A DNA stretch of 38,611 nucleotides, from the NCBI GenBank assembly GCA_905213325.1, contig CAJMHW010000019.1, forward strand, positions 1-38,611, in the 5' to 3' direction. Position 1 is the stretch's first letter. Each line of letters opens with the position of its first letter. The notes under the pieces were generated by a model. That model saw nothing but the letters and a program-made list of their open reading frames with translations. It ran no database searches and had not been told where the DNA came from. The stretch is from Collinsella aerofaciens (GTDB taxonomy: Bacteria; Actinomycetota; Coriobacteriia; Coriobacteriales; Coriobacteriaceae). A program made the position numbers and the translations under genes. Shown piece by piece: positions 24,205 through 31,867 of the stretch.

Positions 24205-24914
24205 TACTGACCCCTCCTCTCGGAGTTACGACGACGAGGACGGGAAGAGCCCTCGAGTGCAGGGTTGGGAACGGGCTGGCCCGGGAGCTTCTCGCCCAGG
24301 TAGATCCAGACCTTCACGCCGCAAGCGCCCATGGTGGTGCTGGCGACAGCCGTGCCGTAGTCGATCTTGGCACGGAGGGTGTGCAGAGGCACGCGACCCT
24401 CGCGGTACCACTCACGACGGCCCATCTCGGCACCGCCGAGACGACCGGAGCACTGGATACGGATGCCCTTAGCGCCGGCCTTGCGGGCAGACTGGACAGC
24501 CTTGCGCATAGCGCGACGGAAGGCAACGCGGCCCTCGAGCTGCTCGGCGATAGACTGAGCAACGAGGTTGGCGTCGAGCTCGGGGCGCTTGATCTCGACA
24601 ACGTCGACGGAGAGCTGGCCCTTGGAGACGCCAGCGACCTTCTCGAGCTCGGTGCGGAGGGTATCGATCTCGGCACCCTTCTTACCGATGACAACGCCGG
24701 GGCGAGCGGTGAGGATGATGACCTTCACCTTGTCGCCAGCGCGCTCGATCTCGACGCGGGAGACAGCTGCGCGGGAAAGACGCTTCTCGAGGTACTTGCG
24801 GATCTCGAGATCGTTACCGAGGGTCTTAGCGTAATCCTTCTCTGCGAACCAGCGGGAGCGCCAGTTCTCGGTGATGCCAAGACGGAAGCCGGTGGGGTAG
24901 ACTTTCTGACCCAT
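24204..24914 (-). CDS. rpsC: 30S ribosomal protein S3
   Basis: This 236-residue protein has the start MGQKVYPTGFRLGITENW, a KH-domain GXXG-type loop (PGVVIGKKGAEID), and the C-terminal S3 domain (RLGGAEMGRREWYREGRVPLHTLRAKIDY is the region; key residues R and E). It lines the mRNA entry channel. The tail ends in a basic RPRRRNSERRGQ. The order rplV-rpsC is normal. Confidence 0.97.
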   Translation of the reverse strand: MGQKVYPTGFRLGITENWRSRWFAEKDYAKTLGNDLEIRKYLEKRLSRAAVSRVEIERAGDKVKVIILTARPGVVIGKKGAEIDTLRTELEKVAGVSKGQLSVDVVEIKRPELDANLVAQSIAEQLEGRVAFRRAMRKAVQSARKAGAKGIRIQCSGRLGGAEMGRREWYREGRVPLHTLRAKIDYGTAVASTTMGACGVKVWIYLGEKLPGQPVPNPALEGSSRPRRRNSERRGQ

Positions 24915-24920
24915 ACAGCT

Positions 24921-25292
24921 TTACGCCTCCTTTCGAGGAGCAACGACGACGGTGATGTGGGAAGTACGCTTCAGAATGCGAGAAGCGGAACCCTTGGCGC
25001 GGGGACGGATGCGCTTAAGCGTCGGACCCTCGTCAACATAGGCAGCGGCGACAACCAGGTTGTCGGCACGCAGACCGTTGTTGTTCTCGGCGTTCGCAAC
25101 GGCGGAACGGAGAACCTTCTCGACATCCACGGCGACGGCGCGGTCGCAGAAGTGGAGGATGTCGAAGGCCTGAGCGACAGGCTTGCGGCGGATCAGATCG
25201 ACCACCAGGCGGGCCTTGCTGGGGGAAACACGCACGTACTTAGCGACGGCGCGAACCTCGGTGGCCTCAGTTTCAATAGACTTAGTTGCCAT
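24921..25292 (-). CDS. rplV: 50S ribosomal protein L22
   Basis: This 123-residue protein has the family core AKYVRVSPSKARLVVDLIR and a loop ending in KRIRPRAKGSASRILKRTSH. The extended loop reaches the exit tunnel, where macrolide resistance changes occur. About ten extra residues stand at the N-terminus. The ATG at 25292 lies 14 nt after the rpsS stop codon. Confidence 0.97.
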   Translation of the reverse strand: MATKSIETEATEVRAVAKYVRVSPSKARLVVDLIRRKPVAQAFDILHFCDRAVAVDVEKVLRSAVANAENNNGLRADNLVVAAAYVDEGPTLKRIRPRAKGSASRILKRTSHITVVVAPRKEA

Positions 25293-25306
25293 TTACGGTT
25301 AACCCC

Positions 25307-25567
25307 CTATTTGGCCTTGTGGCCACGGAACGTACGAGTCGGCGCGAACTCGCCGAGCTTGTGACCAACCATGGACTCGGTAACATACACGGGCACATGC
25401 TTGCGGCCGTCGTGGACGGCGATGGTGTGACCAACCATCTCGGGGAAGATGGTGGACGCGCGGGACCAGGTCTTCACGACGTCCTTCTTGCCAGCCTCGT
25501 TCATCGCGGTGATACGCGAGAGAAGGCGAGTCTCCACGAACGGGCCCTTTTTGAGACTTCTGCTCAT
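25307..25567 (-). CDS. rpsS: 30S ribosomal protein S19
   Basis: This 86-residue protein shows the full S19 pattern: MSRSLKKGPFVE, TWSRASTIFPEMVGHTIAVH, then GEFAPTRTF. It lies in the 30S head and binds S13. An AGGAGAAAG site precedes the ATG. It follows rplB after a 32-nt gap. Confidence 0.97.
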   Translation of the reverse strand: MSRSLKKGPFVETRLLSRITAMNEAGKKDVVKTWSRASTIFPEMVGHTIAVHDGRKHVPVYVTESMVGHKLGEFAPTRTFRGHKAK

Positions 25568-25599
25568 AAGTGCTTTCTCCTAAAACTCGGTATCCGAAA

Positions 25600-26430
25600 T
25601 TACTTCTTACGGCGACGAATGATGTGCTGGTTCGAGACCTTCTTCTTCTTGCGCGTACGAAGGCCCTTCGTCGGCTTACCCCAGGGGGTAACAGAGGGAC
25701 GACCAGAGGTGTGGTTCTTGCCCTCGCCACCGCCGTGCGGGTGGTCGACAGGGTTCATGACGGTACCGCGGACGGTCGGGCGCACGTTCAAGTGACGCTT
25801 ACGGCCGGCCTTACCGATGACAATGTTGGCGTGATCGGCGTTGCCGACCTCACCGACGGTGGCGCGGCAGGTAACGAGGATGCGGCGCATCTCGGAGGAA
25901 GGCATACGGACGATAGCGTACTTGCCCTCCTTACCCATCAGCTGGCAGGAGTTACCGGCGGAACGGGCGATAGCGGCGCCCTTGCCCGGCTGGAACTCGA
26001 CGGCGTGGATGAGCGTACCGACGGGGATGTCGGCGAGGGGCAGAGCGTTGCCCGGCTTGATGTCGGCGTCAGAACCGGACATGACGGTCTGACCGACCTC
26101 GAGGCCCTTAGGGGCGAGGATGTAGCGCTTCTCACCGTCAGCGTAGTGCAGCAGAGCGATGCGAGCGGAACGGTTCGGATCGTACTCGATCGTGGCAACC
26201 TTGGCGGGCACGTCGTCCTTGTTGCGCTTGAAGTCGATCACACGGTAACGACGCTTCACGCCGCCGCCCTGGTGGCGGGTGGTGATGCGGCCGTTGTTGT
26301 TACGACCGGCCTTCTTGGGCAGGGGCTCGAGAAGAGACTTCTCGGGCTTGGTGCAGGTGATCTCGGAGAAATCGGAGATCGTCTGCCAACGCCTACCAGC
26401 GGAGGTCGGCTTAAGGTGCTTTACAGCCAT
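25600..26430 (-). CDS. rplB: 50S ribosomal protein L2
   Basis: The protein has 276 residues from the ATG at 26430, which has AAAGGGA before it and gives the normal start MAVKHLKPTSAGRR; the frame extends 25 codons upstream, but that part is not L2. The peptidyl-transferase-linked motif DHPHGGGEGK is present near the C-terminus. A 179-bp gap to rplW, unusually wide for this pair, carries a hairpin and a promoter-like repeat. Confidence 0.97.
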   Translation of the reverse strand: MAVKHLKPTSAGRRWQTISDFSEITCTKPEKSLLEPLPKKAGRNNNGRITTRHQGGGVKRRYRVIDFKRNKDDVPAKVATIEYDPNRSARIALLHYADGEKRYILAPKGLEVGQTVMSGSDADIKPGNALPLADIPVGTLIHAVEFQPGKGAAIARSAGNSCQLMGKEGKYAIVRMPSSEMRRILVTCRATVGEVGNADHANIVIGKAGRKRHLNVRPTVRGTVMNPVDHPHGGGEGKNHTSGRPSVTPWGKPTKGLRTRKKKKVSNQHIIRRRKK

Positions 26431-26510
26431 TACAATCCCTTTCAATAGGAATCCGTTAGCCATCGCAGACAGGGATTCGAGGTTCTGCCTCGGGTGCGAT
26501 GACACCGGAC

Positions 26511-26536
26511 GTATACACGGCTCCGGGCGTGTCCAT
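26511..26536 (-). promoter_or_regulatory. 26-bp conserved element before rplB (copy of the rplC leader element)
   Basis: This segment matches 28376-28401 at 24 of 26 positions, in the same orientation, including GTATACACGGCT and GGCGT. Read on the minus strand it carries TGGACA and ends in TATAC, a promoter-like pair but with short spacing (14 bp). The copy lies 81 bp before the rplB start. Presence at two ribosomal gene heads suggests a shared promoter or regulator site. Confidence 0.55.
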
Positions 26537-26554
26537 TTTATACGCCCAAAACCT

Positions 26555-26592
26555 TGAGCTCTCGCCTCCCCTATTTGGGAGGCATGAGCTCA
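26555..26592 (-). terminator. Long hairpin after rplW, terminator- or attenuator-like
   Basis: TGAGCTC and GAGCTCA (26555-26561, 26586-26592) flank GCCTCCC and GGGAGGC (26564-26570, 26577-26583), giving a 14-bp stem with one 2-nt internal loop and a 6-nt tip. It begins 18 bp past the rplW stop codon. On the minus strand AGGTTTTG follows, a poor U-tract, so it may be only a partial terminator between L23 and L2. Confidence 0.6.
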
Positions 26593-26609
26593 CTCAACAG
26601 CAGCGAGTC

Positions 26610-26897
26610 TTAGGCCTGGTTGCCAAAGACCTCGATGGTGTCGCCCTCGGCCAGCGTGACGATGGCCTTCTTCCAAGAACGGGTCTTGCCGGCGACATAG
26701 CGCACGCGCTTGGTCTTGGGCTTGACCGTCAGGGTGTTCACGCGAACGACCTTGACGCCGAAGATCTCCTCGACAGCGTCCTTGATCTGATACTTGTTAG
26801 CATCCTTGGCGACCTCGAACGTGTACTTGTTCTGCTCCATGCCGGAGAAGGAACGCTCGGACACGATCGGACGGATGATGATCTCGTGGGCGGTCAT
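26610..26897 (-). CDS. rplW: 50S ribosomal protein L23
   Basis: This 95-residue protein has the pattern IIIRPIVSERSF, KYTFEVAKDANKYQIKDAVE and VNTLTVKPKTKRVR. It forms the docking site for trigger factor and SRP at the tunnel exit. Its ATG directly follows the rplD stop codon (TAAATG). Confidence 0.97.
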   Translation of the reverse strand: MTAHEIIIRPIVSERSFSGMEQNKYTFEVAKDANKYQIKDAVEEIFGVKVVRVNTLTVKPKTKRVRYVAGKTRSWKKAIVTLAEGDTIEVFGNQA

Positions 26898-27524
26898 TTA
26901 AGCAAGCACCTCCCCGAAGTGAGCGGCGATGTCGGCGGGCATCAGCACAGCGTTGTTGTTGACGAGATCGTAGGTGTTGGCCTCGTCGGCAGTGATGATG
27001 AACGTCTTGGGAATGTTGCGGAACGACAGGTAGGCGTTGACGTCCTCATCGCGAACGATGATGGTCAGACGCTTGCCCTCAAGGCCGAGAGCCTTGAGCA
27101 TGGCAACGGCAGCCTTGGTGGAAGGCTTCTCGAAGCCGTAGTCGTCGACGAGCACGAGCTCGCCATCGGCCAGCTTGGCGGACAGCGCGGAGCGCATAGC
27201 CAGCTTGACCTCCTTGTTGTTCATACGCTTAGCGTAGGAACGGGGCTTGGGGGCGAAGACAACGCCACCGTGACGCCACTGGGCAGCACGGATGGAACCC
27301 TGGCGGGCACGGCCGGTGCCCTTCTGACGCCAAGGCTTCTTGCCGCCACCGGAAACCTCAGAGCGGCCCTTAGCGGACTGGGTGCCCTGACGCCAAGAGG
27401 CCATCTGGCACTTGACGATGTGGTGCATAACGTGGATGTTCGGCTCGATGCCGTACACCTCAGCGGCGAGCTCGGCCTCGGCGACCTTCTTGCCCTCGCT
27501 GTTCTTTACTTCAAACTTTGCCAT
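26898..27524 (-). CDS. rplD: 50S ribosomal protein L4
   Basis: This 208-residue protein has the family blocks HHIVKCQMASWRQGTQSAKGR and KKPWRQKGTGRARQGS, then PKTFIITADEANTYDLVN. L4 extends into the exit tunnel, and in E. coli it also represses its own S10 operon. The S10 leader target of that loop is not recognisable here. A 46-nt gap separates it from rplC. Confidence 0.97.
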   Translation of the reverse strand: MAKFEVKNSEGKKVAEAELAAEVYGIEPNIHVMHHIVKCQMASWRQGTQSAKGRSEVSGGGKKPWRQKGTGRARQGSIRAAQWRHGGVVFAPKPRSYAKRMNNKEVKLAMRSALSAKLADGELVLVDDYGFEKPSTKAAVAMLKALGLEGKRLTIIVRDEDVNAYLSFRNIPKTFIITADEANTYDLVNNNAVLMPADIAAHFGEVLA

Positions 27525-27570
27525 TTAAGTGTTCTCCTTGGTATGACGCTGGGCTAAATGGGCTGGGCCC

Positions 27571-28191
27571 TTAGGCCATACGGATGGCGACGAGACCATT
27601 CTTGGCACCCGGGACAGCGCCCTTGACCAAGATGAGGTTCTGCTCGGCATCGATGCGGACAACGGAAAGGTTCTTGACGGTAACGCGCTCGTTACCCATG
27701 TGACCGGCCATCTTGACGCCCTTGAGGACGCGCGCAGGATAGGCGCACTGACCGATAGAACCGGGGTGACGCTGGAAGTGAGAACCATGCGTCATAGGAC
27801 CGCGGCGCTGACCCCAGCGCTTGATGCGACCCTGGAAGCCCTTACCCTTGGAGGTACCGATGACGTCGACCTTCTCGACATCAGCGAAATCAGCGACGGT
27901 AACGACCTCGCCGACCTTGTGCTCCTCGCCGTTCTCGACGCGGACCTCACGAAGGAAGCGGACAGGCTCGACGCCGGCCTTGGCGAAGTGACCAGCCATG
28001 GGCTTGTTCACGTTCTTGGCCTTGATGTCGCCGAAACCGATCTGGACGGCGTCATAGCCGTCGGTTGCCTGAGTTTTAACCTGCGAGACAGCGCAGGGGC
28101 CAGCCTGGATGACCGTGACGGGAACGACGTTGTCGTCCTCGTCCCAAACCTGGGTCATGCCAATCTTGCGGCCGAGAATCATGCTGATCAA
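27571..28191 (-). CDS. rplC: 50S ribosomal protein L3
   Basis: The protein has 206 residues from a TTG start at 28191 (MISMILGRKIGMTQVW). Related L3 proteins begin three or four residues before ILGRKIG, so the TTG is preferred over the ATG at 28182; both have weak ribosome binding sites. The loop GRIKRWGQRRGPMTHGSHFQR region that approaches the peptidyl transferase centre is intact. It is first in the block: rpsJ, which normally precedes it, is absent. Confidence 0.95.
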   Translation of the reverse strand: MISMILGRKIGMTQVWDEDDNVVPVTVIQAGPCAVSQVKTQATDGYDAVQIGFGDIKAKNVNKPMAGHFAKAGVEPVRFLREVRVENGEEHKVGEVVTVADFADVEKVDVIGTSKGKGFQGRIKRWGQRRGPMTHGSHFQRHPGSIGQCAYPARVLKGVKMAGHMGNERVTVKNLSVVRIDAEQNLILVKGAVPGAKNGLVAIRMA

Positions 28192-28458
28192 GATATGATC
28201 CCAACTCTCGCGTGGTCTTGGGACAATGCGTACACCACCGAGCGTACGCCCCTAGAGGACCACTACTTACACGACGTGCTCCCCAGCCTTGTATTTCGCC
28301 CGGACTACCTGACAACCCTATTAAGCAGGCATTTTGTCCAGCCAGAATACTCCCCTGGTTTCACACAGCTGTTTAGTATACACGGCTGCGGGCGTATCCA
28401 TCGAGATTCATATTTCACTCACATTGTTTACGCAGGTAAAGTGCGTGGAGTCGCCTGG
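28192..28458 (-). promoter_or_regulatory. Leader and promoter region of the L3 operon
   Basis: The element at 28376-28401 repeats the one before rplB (24 of 26 bp) and ends on the minus strand in TATACT, a plausible -10 box. A transcript starting there has a leader of about 180 nt with GCGTAC pairing GTACGC near 28228-28249. No rpsJ or other gene is encoded. The long leader may carry autoregulation by a ribosomal protein, which is inference. Confidence 0.5.
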
Positions 28459-28595
28459 GCTTGGCAGAGGGGCGGCGAAATATATTAAGTTTGCTGCTCT
28501 ACAGTCCTGCGCAAGACGGAAAGCACATTAAGTGCTTTCCTTTGCGTGCGGAACTCGCGACAAACTTAATATATTTCGCCGCCCCTCTGCCAAGC
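28459..28595. repeat. 137-bp palindromic element with perfect 35-bp inverted ends
   Basis: Positions 28459-28493 and 28561-28595 are exact reverse complements of 35 bp. Each runs from a GC-rich outer part (GGCAGAGGGGCGGCG) to an AT-rich inner part (AAATATATTAAGTTTG). The 67-nt centre holds a second perfect hairpin, GGAAAGCAC with GTGCTTTCC (28518-28526, 28532-28540). There is no open reading frame and no flanking target duplication that I can see. It looks like a MITE or a cruciform element. It separates the L3 leader from the histidine phosphatase gene. Confidence 0.85.
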
Positions 28596-28640
28596 TCGGG
28601 AGACGACACGTTGATGTCTGCCTAACTCTGCTCGCCCAGG

Positions 28641-29267
28641 CTAATGACTTTGTTGGGGGTCCACTATTTGCTGGAGGGTGAACTTGCATTGGGACGGTTC
28701 GCCTTCTGCTTGTGGCTTTTGCTCATCGAAATCGAAAATCATGATGGCGCAGTTGGGGAGTTTTGTTGGGAGCTCGAAGCCCTCTGGGGCGGCGGCTCTA
28801 ATGAATTGGCGGCTGGCGCTGCCGTGGCTTACTGCTAGGAGGGTTTCTATGCCCTCGGCGCCCATGATATTGGTGAGGGTGCCTACCATGCGCTCTTGCA
28901 GCGCATGGCTTCCTTCTCCTCCGAAGGGGACCAAGTCCTCGCCGGGGTCCCAGACGTCGGTGGGTAGCGCGTCGTGCGGGCCTTCTTCGAAGGTGCCGTA
29001 GCAGCGCTCGATGATGCCTTCGCAGGGCTCGGCTGCTGCGTCCGGGCCGAGGAGCTCGCATGCGACGAGCTGAGCTGTGTCCATGGCTCGGCCTAAGGAC
29101 GAAGAGACCACTTTGTCGGGGACGACGCCGTGGCCCTTAAGCCATGCGGCTGCCATCCCGGCTTGCTGACGGCCCAGATCGGTCAGCGGCGAATCGCAGC
29201 GGCCCTGGACCAGCTTTTTGACGTTGAACTCCGTCTGACCGTGGCGGAGTAGATACAGCTTCTTCAT
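28641..29267 (-). CDS. Histidine phosphatase family protein
   Basis: This 208-residue protein has the catalytic LRHGQT (H9), R60 in SSLGRAMDTAQ, E87 and the second histidine H148 in SHGSA. The family includes phosphoglycerate mutase-like enzymes and small-molecule phosphatases; the insert after E87 and the lack of cofactor-dependent mutase blocks favour a phosphatase. The substrate is unknown. It lies 39 nt after the CDF exporter and probably is in the same transcript. Confidence 0.92.
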   Translation of the reverse strand: MKKLYLLRHGQTEFNVKKLVQGRCDSPLTDLGRQQAGMAAAWLKGHGVVPDKVVSSSLGRAMDTAQLVACELLGPDAAAEPCEGIIERCYGTFEEGPHDALPTDVWDPGEDLVPFGGEGSHALQERMVGTLTNIMGAEGIETLLAVSHGSASRQFIRAAAPEGFELPTKLPNCAIMIFDFDEQKPQAEGEPSQCKFTLQQIVDPQQSH

Positions 29268-29306
29268 GCTCTCCCCTTCTGCATAACCTGCTTTGCCGGC
29301 ACAGCC

Positions 29307-30461
29307 TTACTCGTGGGTATGCCCTACGTAGTCTTCGTCGATCGTAATCTTGGCAATCGACTTGGGATATTCCGATTCGACCCGTTGTGCCAGCGCGTGC
29401 TTTAAGTCTTCGGCACTCATCTGCAGATCCGAGGGACGCACGCAGTCAAAGATCACGTTGGTGTGCGTAGGACCCGGCACACAGCGTAGGTCATGAATCG
29501 AGAGGCGGTTATCGATCTCCTGAGCCATGGCGTGAATGCGCAAGCGCATGCTCGCCACCTTTGGATCGTCGGTCACGATGGGGTCGTAGTGAAGTGTGAC
29601 AATCATGCCGTCTTCGTTCCTAAACGACTGCTCGATGTTATCGAGCGTGTCGTGACTTTCCAGCGGGCTGGCCTCGGCCGCCATCTCGGCGTGCGCACTT
29701 GCAAACTTCCTGCCCGGGCCGTAGTCGTGAACCATCAAATCGTGAACGCCCAAAACGCCGGGATAGCTCATGATCTTGTCTCGAATGTGCTTGACCAGCT
29801 TAGGATCGGGTGACTGGCCCAAAAGCGGGCTCACCGTATCTTGAATAAGTTCAAGGCCGCTCCAGCCAATATAGGCGCCAACGGCAAGGCCGACCCATGC
29901 GTCAAGATTGATGTGCGTCACCTGCGAAACAATCGCACATGCCAGCACGGCGCCTGTGGCAAGGACATCGTTCTTGGAATCCTGCGCGGTCGCATGCAGC
30001 GTCTCGGACTCAATGCGATCGCCGAGCTTTTGGTTGAGGGCCGCCATCCACAGCTTTACAACCATCGAAAGTGCCAGGACTGCCACCAGGGCAAGCGAGA
30101 ACTCGACAGGCTCCGGGTTGACAATACGCTCCACCGAGGACTTCACCAGTTCGATGCCAATAAGCAGCACGAGCGCCGCCACGACCAAACCCGAGAGATA
30201 CTCGTAGCGACCGTGGCCGTAAGGATGCTCGGGGTCGGCCGGCTTGCTCGCCAGCTTAAAGCCCAGCACGCTCACGATATTCGAGCTTGCATCGGACAGG
30301 TTGTTCATGGCATCCGCCACAATCGAAACCGATCCCGACAGCACGCCAATTACGCCCTTCGCAGCGCATAGTGCCACATTGGCGAGAATACACACCACGC
30401 CCGTCAACGTGCCCACGCGCGCACGGTCGCCCTGCGCACGCTTAACAATCCACTCGACCAT
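29307..30461 (-). CDS. Cation diffusion facilitator, manganese-type site
   Basis: This 384-residue protein has six membrane segments and a cytosolic C-terminal domain. The metal site is N53-xxx-D57 in TM2 (NNLSD) and D161-xxx-D165 in TM5 (DSKND). Zinc exporters such as YiiP have D-D and H-D instead, while MntE of streptococci has the N-D/D-D set. Manganese efflux is therefore the best guess. The C-terminal part beyond residue 300 is longer than in YiiP. It is upstream of and co-directional with the histidine phosphatase. Wording as MntE-like is inference from the site, not from an alignment. Confidence 0.88.
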   Translation of the reverse strand: MVEWIVKRAQGDRARVGTLTGVVCILANVALCAAKGVIGVLSGSVSIVADAMNNLSDASSNIVSVLGFKLASKPADPEHPYGHGRYEYLSGLVVAALVLLIGIELVKSSVERIVNPEPVEFSLALVAVLALSMVVKLWMAALNQKLGDRIESETLHATAQDSKNDVLATGAVLACAIVSQVTHINLDAWVGLAVGAYIGWSGLELIQDTVSPLLGQSPDPKLVKHIRDKIMSYPGVLGVHDLMVHDYGPGRKFASAHAEMAAEASPLESHDTLDNIEQSFRNEDGMIVTLHYDPIVTDDPKVASMRLRIHAMAQEIDNRLSIHDLRCVPGPTHTNVIFDCVRPSDLQMSAEDLKHALAQRVESEYPKSIAKITIDEDYVGHTHE

Positions 30462-30540
30462 CTACATCCGCCCCCACGGTACTACCTATATATCTATTGC
30501 TCAAACGGATTGTAGTGTAGCCACTTTGTCCCCCAGATAC

Positions 30541-30574
30541 AAAAAAGGCCGCAACCCACACGGGTCACGGCCTT
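30541..30574 (-). terminator. Terminator after the PTS EIIC gene
   Basis: On the minus strand GGCCGTGACCC pairs with GGGTTGCGGCC around a 4-nt loop, followed by TTTTTT. It lies 39 bp past the EIIC stop codon and ends the fab/acc-EIIC transcript, isolating it from the CDF gene. Confidence 0.9.
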
Positions 30575-30612
30575 GGAATATGGCAAAGGAATCGTCCTTG
30601 TGTCGCACAGGT

Positions 30613-31827
30613 TTACGCGCTTACTTCGGCCACGCTCTTCGAGGTTTCGGGTGAATCGGCTCCGTCCCCCGTCGTCTGTCCCTTCGCCGGCACCACGCCA
30701 AAGCAGTAGCTCAGCGCCGCAGACACCGCAAATGCCACACCGCCGGCAGCGCAGCACCACAGCAGGTTCGAGATGCCGCCCGTGGCAAAGCCAATGACCA
30801 TAAGGACATTCGTCATGCCGATGGTATAGGCCGTAACGTGGCCCACGGCCGCAACAAGGCCTCCGACGGCGCCGCCAATGGCCATGCACGTCAGGCACCT
30901 GCCATATTTAAAGCCGCAACCGTACAGCGCCGGCTCGCTTACGCCGCCAAGAACACCCGAGATTGAATAGCCCAGCATGAGCGCCTTCTCGTCCTTATCC
31001 GCAACGCGAAGCGACGCGCCAAAGGGCATGCCCCAAACGGCGAACGTTGCCATCGTCGCGGCGATCAGGATGCACGAATCCGTTCCCACACTCATAAACT
31101 GCGCATAGGCGAGCGATAGGACAACGTTGCTGACGCCGGCGATCTTTAGGAACTCCCAGCCCGCGGCAAGCCCCATGAGCGTGAGCAGCGACACGATGCC
31201 ACCGGAACTGCCAAGCATAAACATAAGCTGGCCCAACAGCATGCCCAGATAGCTGCCCGCCGGCGCCGTAATACACAGCGAAACCGGAACCATGACAAGC
31301 ATGGTCGCAAACGGAACGAACGAAAACGCCACGGCCTTAGGGATAACGCGCTTAAAGAAACACTCCACTCGCCATAGCACGGGCACCGAGATGAGAACCG
31401 GAATAACAGTCGTCGTGTAATCGTTGACCGGCGCAGGAAGCAGACCATACACGGAAGTCATCGATGCCCCCGTCGTCGATGCGGCATCGACGAGCTTGAG
31501 CAGATCGGGTGCAATCAATACGCCGCCCAGCATCATGCCCAGCTGCTCCGAGCAACCGAGCTGGCGGGCGGCCGCCCAACCAAGATAAATGGGCAAAAAG
31601 TAGTAGCCGGCGTTATAGAGCCAACTGTAGAACAGGCGATAGATATCGGAATCGGCAGACCACAGGCCCAGCATGCCTTCGCCCATAATGACAGCGACGG
31701 TGCGGAACAACGCCGCGCAGACAATAAACGGCAGCGCCGACATCATGCTTTTGGACAGATAGTCCACCACGGCCATGGCGTTTGATGAAACCGACGTTGT
31801 AAACGAGGTGTTAGAAACTTGTAGCAT
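30613..31827 (-). CDS. PTS sugar transporter EIIC (glucose/glucoside superfamily)
   Basis: The protein has 404 residues from the ATG at 31827, which has AAAGG before it; the frame runs 66 codons further upstream into accDA, but that part is shadow. About ten hydrophobic segments occur, with the EIIC signature GGVSEPALYG near residue 290 (GITEP-like) and a lead MAVVDYLSKSMMSALPFIV. No EIIB or EIIA domain is fused and none is next to it, so it must use partner domains encoded elsewhere. It lies 40 nt past the accDA stop codon, at the end of the fatty acid operon. The sugar is unknown. Confidence 0.85.
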   Translation of the reverse strand: MLQVSNTSFTTSVSSNAMAVVDYLSKSMMSALPFIVCAALFRTVAVIMGEGMLGLWSADSDIYRLFYSWLYNAGYYFLPIYLGWAAARQLGCSEQLGMMLGGVLIAPDLLKLVDAASTTGASMTSVYGLLPAPVNDYTTTVIPVLISVPVLWRVECFFKRVIPKAVAFSFVPFATMLVMVPVSLCITAPAGSYLGMLLGQLMFMLGSSGGIVSLLTLMGLAAGWEFLKIAGVSNVVLSLAYAQFMSVGTDSCILIAATMATFAVWGMPFGASLRVADKDEKALMLGYSISGVLGGVSEPALYGCGFKYGRCLTCMAIGGAVGGLVAAVGHVTAYTIGMTNVLMVIGFATGGISNLLWCCAAGGVAFAVSAALSYCFGVVPAKGQTTGDGADSPETSKSVAEVSA

Positions 31828-31867
31828 GGAATGCCTTTCCCAATATGACATGCGGGCTGTCCCTTTG

